Origin: Gemmatimonadota bacterium
GTDB taxonomy: Bacteria > Gemmatimonadota > Gemmatimonadetes > Gemmatimonadales > GWC2-71-9
DNA: 32,022 nucleotides
Direction: 5' to 3'
Assembly (NCBI GenBank): GCA_020351775.1
Contig: CP070666.1
Location: 2,161,701 to 2,193,722 of the forward strand
Under the pieces are notes generated by a model. That model did no database searches, had not been told where the DNA came from, and worked only from the letters and a program-made list of their open reading frames with translations. This document shows, piece after piece, positions 9,458 through 19,965 of the stretch. Position numbers and translations under genes: made by a program. Within the stretch, counting starts at the first letter, position 1. Each line of letters begins with the position of its first letter.

Positions 9458-10764
9458 ACGTAGCGGTGATTGGCACGGGGTATGTCGGCCTTGTGGCCGG
9501 AGCCTGCTTCGCCGAGGCCGGTAATGACGTGGTCTGTGCCGATGTAGATGAAAGCAAGATCTCCCGCCTACGGCAGAGCGACATACCGATATATGAGCCG
9601 GGTTTGGAATCATTGGTTCAGAAGAACCAAGAGGAAGGACGGCTGCGTTTCACCTCGGATGTCGGAGCAGCCATAGAATCGGCGTCGGTCGTGTTCATTG
9701 CGGTTGGGACTCCGCCGGACGAGGATGGCTCGGCTGACTTGCAGCACGTTCTCAACGTGGCGCAGATGATCGGTAAACACATGAATGGACCCAAGATCGT
9801 CGCCACAAAGAGCACCGTTCCGGTTGGCACGGCCGAGCAGGTGCGCCGCACCATCGCTCAGCAAACGTCCACGGAGTTCCACGTCTGTTCCAATCCGGAG
9901 TTTCTCAAGGAAGGTGCCGCCGTCGATGATTTTATGAAACCGGACCGAGTCATCGTGGGTGCTGATTCGGAGGAAGCCGCGGCGACGTTGCAGGAGCTCT
10001 ATGCTCCATTCGTCCGCACCGGCAACCCGCTCATTCTCATGGATGTGACCTCGGCAGAACTCTCCAAGTACGCTGCCAATGCGATGCTAGCAACACGCAT
10101 CTCGTTCATGAACCAGATTGCCGAGCTGTGTGAGAGAGTGGGAGCGGACGTCAATCTGGTGCGCAGGGGTATTGGGAGCGACCCCCGGATCGGCAAGCAT
10201 TTCCTGTTCCCTGGTCCCGGCTATGGCGGCTCGTGTTTTCCCAAAGACGTGAGAGCGTTGGCCAAGACAGCAGATGAGTGCGGCGTGTCGCTCGACGTGA
10301 TACGGGCAGTGCAAGATGCGAACGAGCGCCAGAAGGGTGTTTTGTTCAGAAAGCTGCAGTCCGTCCTCGGCGAAACACTGGCCAACAAGACCATCGCAGT
10401 GTGGGGGCTTGCATTCAAGGCACAGACAGATGACATGCGTGAAAGCCCTTCGATCCAGCTGATCAAGAGCCTGCTCAAGGCCGGCGCTCGGGTGCGGGCG
10501 CACGATCCCAAGGCACGGGAGACTGCGCGGCGGATGTTCGGCGATCAAATCGAGTTCGTGGGAAATGCCTATGAAGCTGTTTCGGGTGCGGATGCCCTCG
10601 TCATTGTCACCGAGTGGATGGAGTTCAGGAACCCCGATTTCGAGCGGATGAAGTCGCTGCTCAAGCAGCCCATCATCGTAGACGGCCGCAATCTCTACGA
10701 TCCGGCGCGAATGCTCCAGCGCGGATTCACCTATGTGTGCATCGGGCGGAGAACCGTGCAGTGA
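9454..10764 (+). CDS. ugd: UDP-glucose 6-dehydrogenase
   Basis: 436 residues, starting at GTG 9454 inside the wbpA stop (GTGA) with GGAGGAAA just upstream. It is a second member of the same superfamily as wbpA but with the true Ugd signatures: [19 protein letters not shown] at the N-terminus, [10 protein letters not shown] near 49-58, [16 protein letters not shown] near 87-102, TKSTVPVGT, and the catalytic Cys261 in [10 protein letters not shown]. It oxidises UDP-glucose to UDP-glucuronate with two NAD+. It feeds the next two genes, which both look like enzymes acting on UDP-glucuronate. The direct overlap with its paralogue wbpA and their clear divergence suggest that one dehydrogenase serves each uronate branch. 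Confidence 0.95.
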   Translation: MNVAVIGTGYVGLVAGACFAEAGNDVVCADVDESKISRLRQSDIPIYEPGLESLVQKNQEEGRLRFTSDVGAAIESASVVFIAVGTPPDEDGSADLQHVLNVAQMIGKHMNGPKIVATKSTVPVGTAEQVRRTIAQQTSTEFHVCSNPEFLKEGAAVDDFMKPDRVIVGADSEEAAATLQELYAPFVRTGNPLILMDVTSAELSKYAANAMLATRISFMNQIAELCERVGADVNLVRRGIGSDPRIGKHFLFPGPGYGGSCFPKDVRALAKTADECGVSLDVIRAVQDANERQKGVLFRKLQSVLGETLANKTIAVWGLAFKAQTDDMRESPSIQLIKSLLKAGARVRAHDPKARETARRMFGDQIEFVGNAYEAVSGADALVIVTEWMEFRNPDFERMKSLLKQPIIVDGRNLYDPARMLQRGFTYVCIGRRTVQ

Positions 10765-11696
10765 GGGCCATGGTAACCGGTGCTGCCGGCTTCCTCGCCT
10801 CCCATCTGTGTGACCGTCTGGTCAGAGACGGATTCACGGTGGTCGGCATGGACAACATGATCACCGGTTCTGCCATCAATCTGGCGTGCTTGGAAGACGA
10901 GGCAGGCTTTACTCTGGTGCGTCACGACGTTTCCAAGTTCATCTCGCTCGATGGTTCGCTGGATGCGGTGTTCCACTTTGCCTCACCGGCCAGTCCTGTG
11001 GATTACCTGCAGCTGCCGATTCAAACCCTCAAGGTCGGATCGCTGGGGACCCACAATGCTCTGGGCCTGGCGCGGCAAAAGGCCGCCAGGTTCCTGCTAT
11101 CCAGTACCTCCGAGGTCTACGGGGATCCCAAGGTGCACCCTCAGCCAGAGTCCTATTCGGGACATGTCAGCCCGGTGGGTCCGCGCGGAGTGTATGACGA
11201 GGCGAAGCGGTTTGCGGAGGCGATGACGATGGCCTATCACCGGCACCACGGTATGGATACGAGGATTGTGAGGATCTTCAATACCTACGGTCCTCGCATG
11301 CGTCCCAACGACGGGCGCGTGGTCTCGAACTTCATAGTACAGGCCCTCAGAGGCGAGCCTCTGACGGTATATGGTGACGGATCACAGACCCGCTCCTTCT
11401 GCTACGTGGACGATCAGATCGAGGGGATCATGTGCCTGTTCGAGAGAGGTGGATCGGACCCCGTCAACATCGGTAACCCGGACGAGTTCACCGTCAGTGA
11501 GTTGGCAGCTCTCGTGATTGAACTGACAGGGTCCGCTTCCGAGATCGAATATCGGCCGCTGCCGGTGGATGATCCCAGGGTGCGCTGTCCCGACATCTCC
11601 AAGGCAAAGACTGAGCTCGGTTGGGAACCCCGGGTCTCGCTTGAGGAAGGCCTGGCAAGGACCATCGAGTACTTTCGGGCGAGTCTAGCAGCATGA
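10761..11696 (+). CDS. uxs: UDP-glucuronate decarboxylase (UDP-xylose synthase)
   Basis: 311 residues from GTG 10761, which overlaps the ugd stop (GTGA) with GGAG a few bases upstream; ATG 10770 is an alternative, and a much earlier in-frame start at 10614 would lie within ugd. It is an extended SDR with signatures of UXS enzymes: [11 protein letters not shown] (72-82), STSEVYGDP (115-123), the Tyr145/Lys149 pair in [21 protein letters not shown] (171-180) and [14 protein letters not shown] (205-218). It converts UDP-glucuronate to UDP-xylose through a 4-keto intermediate. One oddity is the nucleotide-binding motif TGAAGFLAS, where the third glycine of GxxGxxG is alanine (Ala13 in this numbering). 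Product identity is firm at family level. Confidence 0.9.
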   Translation: MRAMVTGAAGFLASHLCDRLVRDGFTVVGMDNMITGSAINLACLEDEAGFTLVRHDVSKFISLDGSLDAVFHFASPASPVDYLQLPIQTLKVGSLGTHNALGLARQKAARFLLSSTSEVYGDPKVHPQPESYSGHVSPVGPRGVYDEAKRFAEAMTMAYHRHHGMDTRIVRIFNTYGPRMRPNDGRVVSNFIVQALRGEPLTVYGDGSQTRSFCYVDDQIEGIMCLFERGGSDPVNIGNPDEFTVSELAALVIELTGSASEIEYRPLPVDDPRVRCPDISKAKTELGWEPRVSLEEGLARTIEYFRASLAA

Positions 11697-12658
11697 AAGA
11701 TCGCGTATTGGTAACCGGAGCCGCGGGATTCATCGGGGGGCACGTGTGTCGAGCGTTGCTTGATAACAGATACTCAGTCGTCGGCCTTGACAACTTCGAT
11801 CCGTTCTACGATCGGGCGATCAAGGAGAACACGGTGGGTGAGTTGACGACGCACGGGATGTTCTCTTTTGTCGAGGGTGATATCAGGGATGATGCGGTTG
11901 TGCGCCACTCACTTCGTGGCGTCGACCTGGTCGTACATTTGGCTGCTCGAGCTGGGGTCCGCCCCTCGATTGAAGATCCGGTGCTATACTCTTCCGTGAA
12001 CGTGGAAGGAACGGCCTGTTTGCTCGAAGCGTGTCGCCAGGCCGGAGTGCGCCGTTTTGTGTTCGGGTCTTCTTCGTCGGTGTACGGTGATACGACACCT
12101 GTTCCCTTCAACGAGGAAGTGGCAGCCATCGCCCCGGTTTCGCCGTACGCAGCTACGAAGCGGGCCGGCGAGTTGCTGTGTCAGGTGTATTCGGATCTGT
12201 ATGACCTGCGAATCGCGGCACTGCGCTTCTTCACGGTATACGGACCCAGGCAACGGCCCGATCTGGCGATTCACAAGTTCACACGGCTGTTGGCATCCGG
12301 TGCCGCCATCCAACAGTTCGGCGATGGCTCGACAGAGCGCGACTATACTCACGTTTCGGACATCCTCAAGGGCGTCATGGGTGCCGTTCGGTGGACCGAA
12401 TCAGAGGGTGCGTTGCTGGACATCTTCAACCTCGGTGAATCTCGCACCGTAAGATTGGACCGACTGATCGAGTTGATCGCCGCAGCCTTGGGGGTCGAAC
12501 CGCAGGTTGAGCGGCTGCCGCCTCAGCCCGGAGACGTCGTCCGGACCTTTGCGGATATCAGCAAGGCGCGTCAGGTGCTAGGTTATGATCCATGCGTTAG
12601 TATCGAGGATGGTATAGTTGATTTCGTGGAATGGTATAGGGTGACCCATGGATATTAG
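11693..12658 (+). CDS. NAD-dependent epimerase, probable UDP-glucuronate 4-epimerase
   Basis: 321 residues; its start overlaps the uxs stop (ATGA). Extended SDR fold: TGAAGFIGG near 8-16, [15 protein letters not shown] near 82-96, SSSSVYG, and Tyr152/Lys156 in [11 protein letters not shown]. The features [13 protein letters not shown] (33-45), AGVRxSxExP and the [13 protein letters not shown] stretch near 188-200 are those of UDP-glucuronate 4-epimerases rather than UDP-glucose 4-epimerases. It would interconvert UDP-glucuronate and UDP-galacturonate in the cytoplasm. Placed right after ugd and uxs, it completes a small UDP-uronate branch. Its last 11 bases overlap the TPR gene. A UDP-glucose 4-epimerase function cannot be excluded from sequence alone. 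Confidence 0.8.
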   Translation: MKDRVLVTGAAGFIGGHVCRALLDNRYSVVGLDNFDPFYDRAIKENTVGELTTHGMFSFVEGDIRDDAVVRHSLRGVDLVVHLAARAGVRPSIEDPVLYSSVNVEGTACLLEACRQAGVRRFVFGSSSSVYGDTTPVPFNEEVAAIAPVSPYAATKRAGELLCQVYSDLYDLRIAALRFFTVYGPRQRPDLAIHKFTRLLASGAAIQQFGDGSTERDYTHVSDILKGVMGAVRWTESEGALLDIFNLGESRTVRLDRLIELIAAALGVEPQVERLPPQPGDVVRTFADISKARQVLGYDPCVSIEDGIVDFVEWYRVTHGY

Positions 12659-13358
12659 TCCAAATCGGTTGCTGGAGCGAGCAAAAGAGCGCTTCGCCCT
12701 GGGTGACTACTTTGGCGCGATTCACCTGCTGGAAGACCTGATCGAAGGTGGGCGCGCATTTGCCGACGCGCATCAATTACTGGGCCTGTCCTACCACATG
12801 GTAGGGCGTTCCGATACTGCCCTGGAATCATTCGGCCACGCGCTAGAGCTCAATCCGCGGTATGTAGAGGCCCACATCCATCGTGGGATAGTGTTGAGCG
12901 ATCTGGGCCGTACAGGCGAGGCCGAGCGGGCTTTCAAGGCCGCCAGAGAGTGGGGCGGTGGAGACCGCGGTGGGGTGCCTGCTCACCATGCTGCCAAGCT
13001 GGCCAATCTCCACGCAGAGCTGGGCGAAGCATATGTCGAGGCCGGGGCTCTGAGCCAGGCCATCGATGAATACCGGTCGGCACTCAATCTGGGACCTGAC
13101 TACCACGATCTACGTTATCGCATGGCCCGGCTTCTGCTCGAGGCCGGTCGGTCGCTCGAATCCCGTGAAGAGCTACAGCGGGTCGTACAGGCTCGGCCCG
13201 ACTCCACCGATGTGAAGCTCTTCTACGGCCTGGCTTGCTACGTATCCGGGGATGCGGCCACAGCCAGGATGGTGTGGGAGGAGATGGCGAACCAGGATTC
13301 CGACGACGTCCGAGCGAGCGCTTACTTGGCGATGCTATCCCGGGGAGCAGAAGGTTAA
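12648..13358 (+). CDS. Cytoplasmic tetratricopeptide-repeat protein of unknown function
   Basis: 236 residues with no signal peptide or membrane segment. It consists almost wholly of TPR helices: repeats can be placed at about 5-36, 39-72 (ending in the classic ALELNPRY), 73-104, 119-152 (SALNLGPDY), 153-186 and 187-220. A short GGGDRGG linker at 103-109 separates two TPR blocks. TPR domains bind peptides or other proteins, so this is probably a scaffold or adaptor. It starts inside the UDP-glucuronate epimerase gene (11-base overlap) and is followed after one base by another TPR gene, so it is co-expressed with envelope genes. I cannot name a function. Confidence 0.85.
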   Translation: MDISPNRLLERAKERFALGDYFGAIHLLEDLIEGGRAFADAHQLLGLSYHMVGRSDTALESFGHALELNPRYVEAHIHRGIVLSDLGRTGEAERAFKAAREWGGGDRGGVPAHHAAKLANLHAELGEAYVEAGALSQAIDEYRSALNLGPDYHDLRYRMARLLLEAGRSLESREELQRVVQARPDSTDVKLFYGLACYVSGDAATARMVWEEMANQDSDDVRASAYLAMLSRGAEG

Positions 13359-13359
13359 G

Positions 13360-14274
13360 GTGCGGTCCGCCCCGCTGCTAAACCTCGTTGTGCTCGCCTG
13401 GGCGGCGTGCGTTGGCGCTGCGGCGGAGCACGAGGACCTAGGAGATCGGGCCTACGCAGAGCGCCGCTATTCTGACGCGCTGATCGAGTATCGCTTATAC
13501 CTGGCGCAAGTTCCCGACGCCCAGCTGGTTAGGGCCAAAGCCGCCATGGCTGCCCTCCGAGCCGGTGACCTGACCTCGGCGGCAGAAGAGTACGTCGCGC
13601 TTGCGATAGGAGGCGGGGACGCCAGCACGGCGGAGGCGGCCGACGGGCTGGAGCGCGTGGTCCGGGCTGCCGCTGAAACCCGAGATCAGGCTGCTCTCGC
13701 GGCTGCCGTAAATGGATTGAGGCAGATAGCACCGGGGCGGGCGCTAGGGCGCTTCGCCCTGGAGCTGGCGACCGGCGAGAGCGAGGGGCCGCCGTCCGAA
13801 GAGGAGCTTGTGGTGCTGTTCTACGCCGCGGCAGGGGCACCTGATGCTCGGATGCAGGACTCGCTCATGTACACCTACGCCGCGGGGCTGCGACGGATAG
13901 GGCGCTGCGAGGAGGCCATACCGGTGTACGAGAGCCTGCTGCGGCGCGGCCTGGAGCCGACCGTGGTAGAACGGTCACGCAACGGCCTGGGCTCCTGTGC
14001 GCTGCGGTTGGGCCAGCGAGCTCTCGATACCAATCTACCGCTTTCCGCAGAAGAGTGGTTCCTGCTGGCCATCCGGCGCGCCGGGACAACAGATTACGCT
14101 CGGGCCGCATACCTGGGCTTGGGGGACGTACTGTTCGCTCGAGGAGAGTTCATCGGAGCGGCTGTAGCCTATGAGAACGCCTTGCTCGGTGGCGTGCCGG
14201 GCGATTCGATTTCAACAGTCGCCGCGGCGAAACTCAACATGGCGCAGCGAGCGGGAACGGGAATACCGTTCTGA
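13360..14274 (+). CDS. Exported TPR-like repeat protein, possible lipoprotein
   Basis: 304 residues from GTG 13360, one base after the previous stop, with GGGGAG about 15 bases upstream. The frame is open further upstream but that part lies inside the TPR gene. The first 22 residues form a signal sequence (RSAPLLNLVVLAWAAC) with Cys17 in a weak lipobox (W-A-A-C), so export as a lipoprotein or a plain signal peptide are both possible. The rest is alanine- and arginine-rich helical repeats resembling TPR or Sel1-like units, for example DRAYAERRYSDALIEYRLYL near 29-48 and AYLGLGDVLFARGEF near the end. It lies between a TPR gene and a BamD-like gene and may act with them in the periplasm. The product is not a family I recognise. 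Confidence 0.75.
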   Translation: MRSAPLLNLVVLAWAACVGAAAEHEDLGDRAYAERRYSDALIEYRLYLAQVPDAQLVRAKAAMAALRAGDLTSAAEEYVALAIGGGDASTAEAADGLERVVRAAAETRDQAALAAAVNGLRQIAPGRALGRFALELATGESEGPPSEEELVVLFYAAAGAPDARMQDSLMYTYAAGLRRIGRCEEAIPVYESLLRRGLEPTVVERSRNGLGSCALRLGQRALDTNLPLSAEEWFLLAIRRAGTTDYARAAYLGLGDVLFARGEFIGAAVAYENALLGGVPGDSISTVAAAKLNMAQRAGTGIPF

Positions 14275-14291
14275 GGGTAGACTAGTTCCGG

Positions 14292-15206
14292 ATGAGTGTG
14301 GAGCGAAGCCGAACCTACCGTCTCAGGCGTGGAGCTGCCGAGTCGCCAGTCCCAGCTGTGAAGTGTCAGGTGGCAGGCGGTGGAGACTCGCAGCTCGGCG
14401 GCGGGGTCCGCCGCAGGCACAGTCGTAGGCCCGGCCAACTTCCGGCCGCGGCCAACTACGTGCTGTCCCTGCCTGTGTTGATCGCAGTGGCTCTCTCCCC
14501 CGCCTGTGGTGGCGGCCTCGATTTGAATCAGTACATCACTCCTGAGGAGCTGTTCGACGCGTCACTGAAAGAGTACCGGGAAGGTGACTGTGATGACGCC
14601 GTGTCCGGGTTTCAGCGCCTGGCTTTCACTCTTCCGACCCGAGACCGTAGACGGGCCGAAGTGCGGTTCTACATGGCGGAGTGCCTGGCCCGGCAGAAGC
14701 GGTACCTGGAGGCGACCCGCGAATACCGCCGTGTGTCAGACCAGTGGGCTCAGGACTCGCTCGCTCCCCTGGCGCTACTCAGAGCAGGAGAGGCGTATAT
14801 CAGCATGTGGCGGAGGGTAGAGCTCGACGCCACCTATGGCCTCAGCGCTCTGACCGTTCTCAGTGAGCTGCTCAACCGCTATCCGTCCAGTCCAGCTGCA
14901 GCCGAAGCGCGGCAGACGATCACCACCTTGAACGAGCGTTTTGCACTAAAGGAGTACAAAGCGGGTATGTACTACTTCCGGCTTAAGGCGTACGACTCGG
15001 CAATCATCTATTTCAGGAGTGTGGTGGTCAACTGGCCCGAGAGTTCTTCGGCCCCCGAGGCCTTGCTGAAGCTGGTCGAGTCATTTGAACGGATCGGTTA
15101 TGAAGAAGACATGAGAGACATGTGCACTCAACTGCAGCGCTTCTACCCGGACGCGGTCCCCAGGGCCGAGGCATGCGCGCGTGACACGTCGTCCGCAGTC
15201 GGCTAA
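14292..15206 (+). CDS. bamD: BamD/YfiO-like outer-membrane assembly lipoprotein (start uncertain)
   Basis: 304 residues from ATG 14292. The core, from about residue 80, is a BamD-like TPR solenoid: LFDASLKEYREGDCDDAV, ALLRAGEAYISMW, and near the end a KEYKAGMYYFRLKAYDSAIIYF repeat followed by a SSSAPEALLKLVESF repeat. BamD is the essential lipoprotein partner of BamA in inserting outer-membrane beta-barrels. A hydrophobic stretch at 57-71 ends in Cys72 (SPACGGG), a plausible lipid anchor. It is preceded by 56 Arg/Gly-rich residues, far too long for a normal signal peptide. The true start may be GTG 14358, GTG 14370 or, less likely because it leaves no basic n-region, GTG 14460. Ends three bases before nadD. 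Confidence 0.8.
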   Translation: MSVERSRTYRLRRGAAESPVPAVKCQVAGGGDSQLGGGVRRRHSRRPGQLPAAANYVLSLPVLIAVALSPACGGGLDLNQYITPEELFDASLKEYREGDCDDAVSGFQRLAFTLPTRDRRRAEVRFYMAECLARQKRYLEATREYRRVSDQWAQDSLAPLALLRAGEAYISMWRRVELDATYGLSALTVLSELLNRYPSSPAAAEARQTITTLNERFALKEYKAGMYYFRLKAYDSAIIYFRSVVVNWPESSSAPEALLKLVESFERIGYEEDMRDMCTQLQRFYPDAVPRAEACARDTSSAVG

Positions 15207-15208
15207 CG

Positions 15209-15778
15209 GTGAGAATCGGGGTTTTCGGCGGATCGTTCGATCCAGTCCACATCGGGCATCTGATCGTCGCGGAGGCGGCGGCCGACGTAGTCGGTCTGCG
15301 GCACGTCCGATTCATACCTGCCAGACAGCAGCCCCTCAAAGGGGGTCACCATGCGGCTCAGCCTCGTCATCGCGCGGCCATGCTCCGCCTCGCGCTGGAG
15401 GGCAACCCGCGGTTCGAGCTGGATCTGCGGGAGTTGCAGCGTGATGGACCCTCATACACGATCGATTCGTTGCGAGAACTGCGTAACGAACACCCTGGAG
15501 ACCAACTATGTTTCTTGGTTGGAGCGGATGCGGTTCGTGATCTGGCTGCCTGGCGGGAGGCTGCAAAACTGGCGCAACTCGCCGAGTTCGTGGCCTTCGC
15601 ACGCCCTGGGATCGAATTGCCGGACAGTGAAATCGTGTCGCGAGTGATCGAGGTACCGGCGATAGCCGTCTCTGCCACGGACATACGGGAAGCCGTGGGT
15701 TTAGGGCGCTCGGTGCGCTACCTGGTGCCCGACAAAGTGGCCGAGTACATAGCTAGTCATGGTCTGTACAGAACTTAG
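15209..15778 (+). CDS. nadD: Nicotinate-nucleotide adenylyltransferase
   Basis: 189 residues from GTG 15209. It has the nucleotidylyltransferase signature GGSFDPVHIGH (7-17) binding ATP, FIPARQQPLK (35-44), VGADAVRDLAAW for nicotinate mononucleotide binding, and the second ATP motif VSATDIR followed by YLVPDKVAEYI. The enzyme joins ATP and nicotinate mononucleotide to form deamido-NAD+, the step before NAD synthetase. Two bases separate it from the BamD-like gene and six from secA, so it is in the same transcription unit. Length and motifs are normal for the family; nothing unusual is seen. Confidence 0.96.
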   Translation: MRIGVFGGSFDPVHIGHLIVAEAAADVVGLRHVRFIPARQQPLKGGHHAAQPRHRAAMLRLALEGNPRFELDLRELQRDGPSYTIDSLRELRNEHPGDQLCFLVGADAVRDLAAWREAAKLAQLAEFVAFARPGIELPDSEIVSRVIEVPAIAVSATDIREAVGLGRSVRYLVPDKVAEYIASHGLYRT

Positions 15779-15784
15779 GAAATC

Positions 15785-19042
<3,258 letters not shown>

Positions 19043-19278
19043 GGGCCGCGAGATCGATCTCTGGCGGGGTCTAGAAGATCACCAGGCGAGCCCGGTAGCC
19101 ATCGGGACGTCACTACTTCCATACGGCTGGCCACCTCCCATCGGGATCCAATGCCGATGCTGGGTGAACGTGTCCTCGCCCTGACGCGCTGAGCCTCGGG
19201 ACCGGTCCTGCCGCTTTTTGGCTCCCAATGCCCCGTTTCGCTTAGTCGAGGGCTCGGGAGGGACGGCATCTTGTCTCC
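19043..19278 (+). other. 236-base spacer between secA and radC
   Basis: No gene or RNA is recognised here. Two perfect palindromes are visible: GAGATCGATCTC at 19050-19061, eight bases after the secA stop, and GGACCGGTCC at 19199-19208, followed by a run of five T at 19215-19219. The second could be a weak terminator, since its stem is short and the T run is four or more bases away. I see no convincing -35/-10 pair and no Shine-Dalgarno at a normal distance before the radC ATG at 19279. This is the largest gap in the first 25 kb and a natural border between transcription units. Confidence 0.5.
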
Positions 19279-19965
19279 ATGGACGCTCTCGGCCTCTCCG
19301 ATACCCGCACGCCCGATCGCCCTCGCGAACGGCTATTCTCACTCGGCTCCGACTCGTTGACGACGGCGGAACTCCTTGCCATTCTGATAGGTACGGGAAC
19401 ATGGGGCCACGACGCGCTGGTCGTGGCTCAAGGGTTGCTGCGGCTGGGAACCGGGTCACTCAGGGAGCTGGCGCGGCGGCCCCCGGCCGAGCTCGCCATC
19501 GTGCCCGGAGTGGGTCGCGCCAAGGCAGCCCGGATCGCGGCGGCGCTGGAACTGGCTCGCCGGCTGACCTGCGAGGTACGAGCTGCGCCTTATACGGTTA
19601 GGGGCCCGGTTGATGTACACCGGTGGTGTGCCCCGACCATGCGGGATCTGGCTGTCGAGGAGTTCCGTATTCTGGCATTGGATGCGCAGAACCGGATCAC
19701 CAGGGATCTGTTGATCACTCGCGGCATCCTCGACAGCTCGCTCGTGCATCCCCGCGAGGTGTTTCGGGCGGCCATCGCCGAAGCGGCTGCGGGGGTCATT
19801 GTGGTACACAACCACCCTAGCGGGGATCCCGCACCGTCGGCCGACGATCGGGCCGTCACCCGCCAGTTGGTGGAAGCAGGGCGGGTGCTCGACATCCCCG
19901 TACACGACCACGTCGTCGTCGGCGGGGAGCAGTACTTCAGTTTTGCGGAGGCTGGTTTGCTGTGA
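19279..19965 (+). CDS. radC: RadC family JAB/MPN-domain protein
   Basis: 228 residues, the normal RadC length. The N-terminal part has a helix-hairpin-helix type segment (PGVGRAKAARIAAALEL, near 76-92), and the C-terminal half is the JAB/MPN metalloprotease-like domain with the complete JAMM motif: His177, His179, Ser181 and Asp183 in HNHPSGDPAPSADD. The cellular role of RadC is unsettled: the old DNA-repair assignment was withdrawn, and family members are linked to recombination and mobile elements. Here the gene is chromosomal, with no mobile-element neighbours. The rel gene begins inside its stop codon (GTGA), so the two are coupled. No Shine-Dalgarno is seen before its ATG. Confidence 0.93.
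   Translation: MDALGLSDTRTPDRPRERLFSLGSDSLTTAELLAILIGTGTWGHDALVVAQGLLRLGTGSLRELARRPPAELAIVPGVGRAKAARIAAALELARRLTCEVRAAPYTVRGPVDVHRWCAPTMRDLAVEEFRILALDAQNRITRDLLITRGILDSSLVHPREVFRAAIAEAAAGVIVVHNHPSGDPAPSADDRAVTRQLVEAGRVLDIPVHDHVVVGGEQYFSFAEAGLL

Noticed and set aside
10614..10760. Upstream start for the UDP-glucuronate decarboxylase
   Set aside because: It lies within ugd and adds an Arg/Ala-rich segment unrelated to the family; GTG 10761 gives a normal N-terminus.
19279..19965. radC as a sign of a mobile or genomic island
   Set aside because: The flanking genes are core (secA, rel), base composition looks uniform, and there are no integrase, repeats or phage genes.
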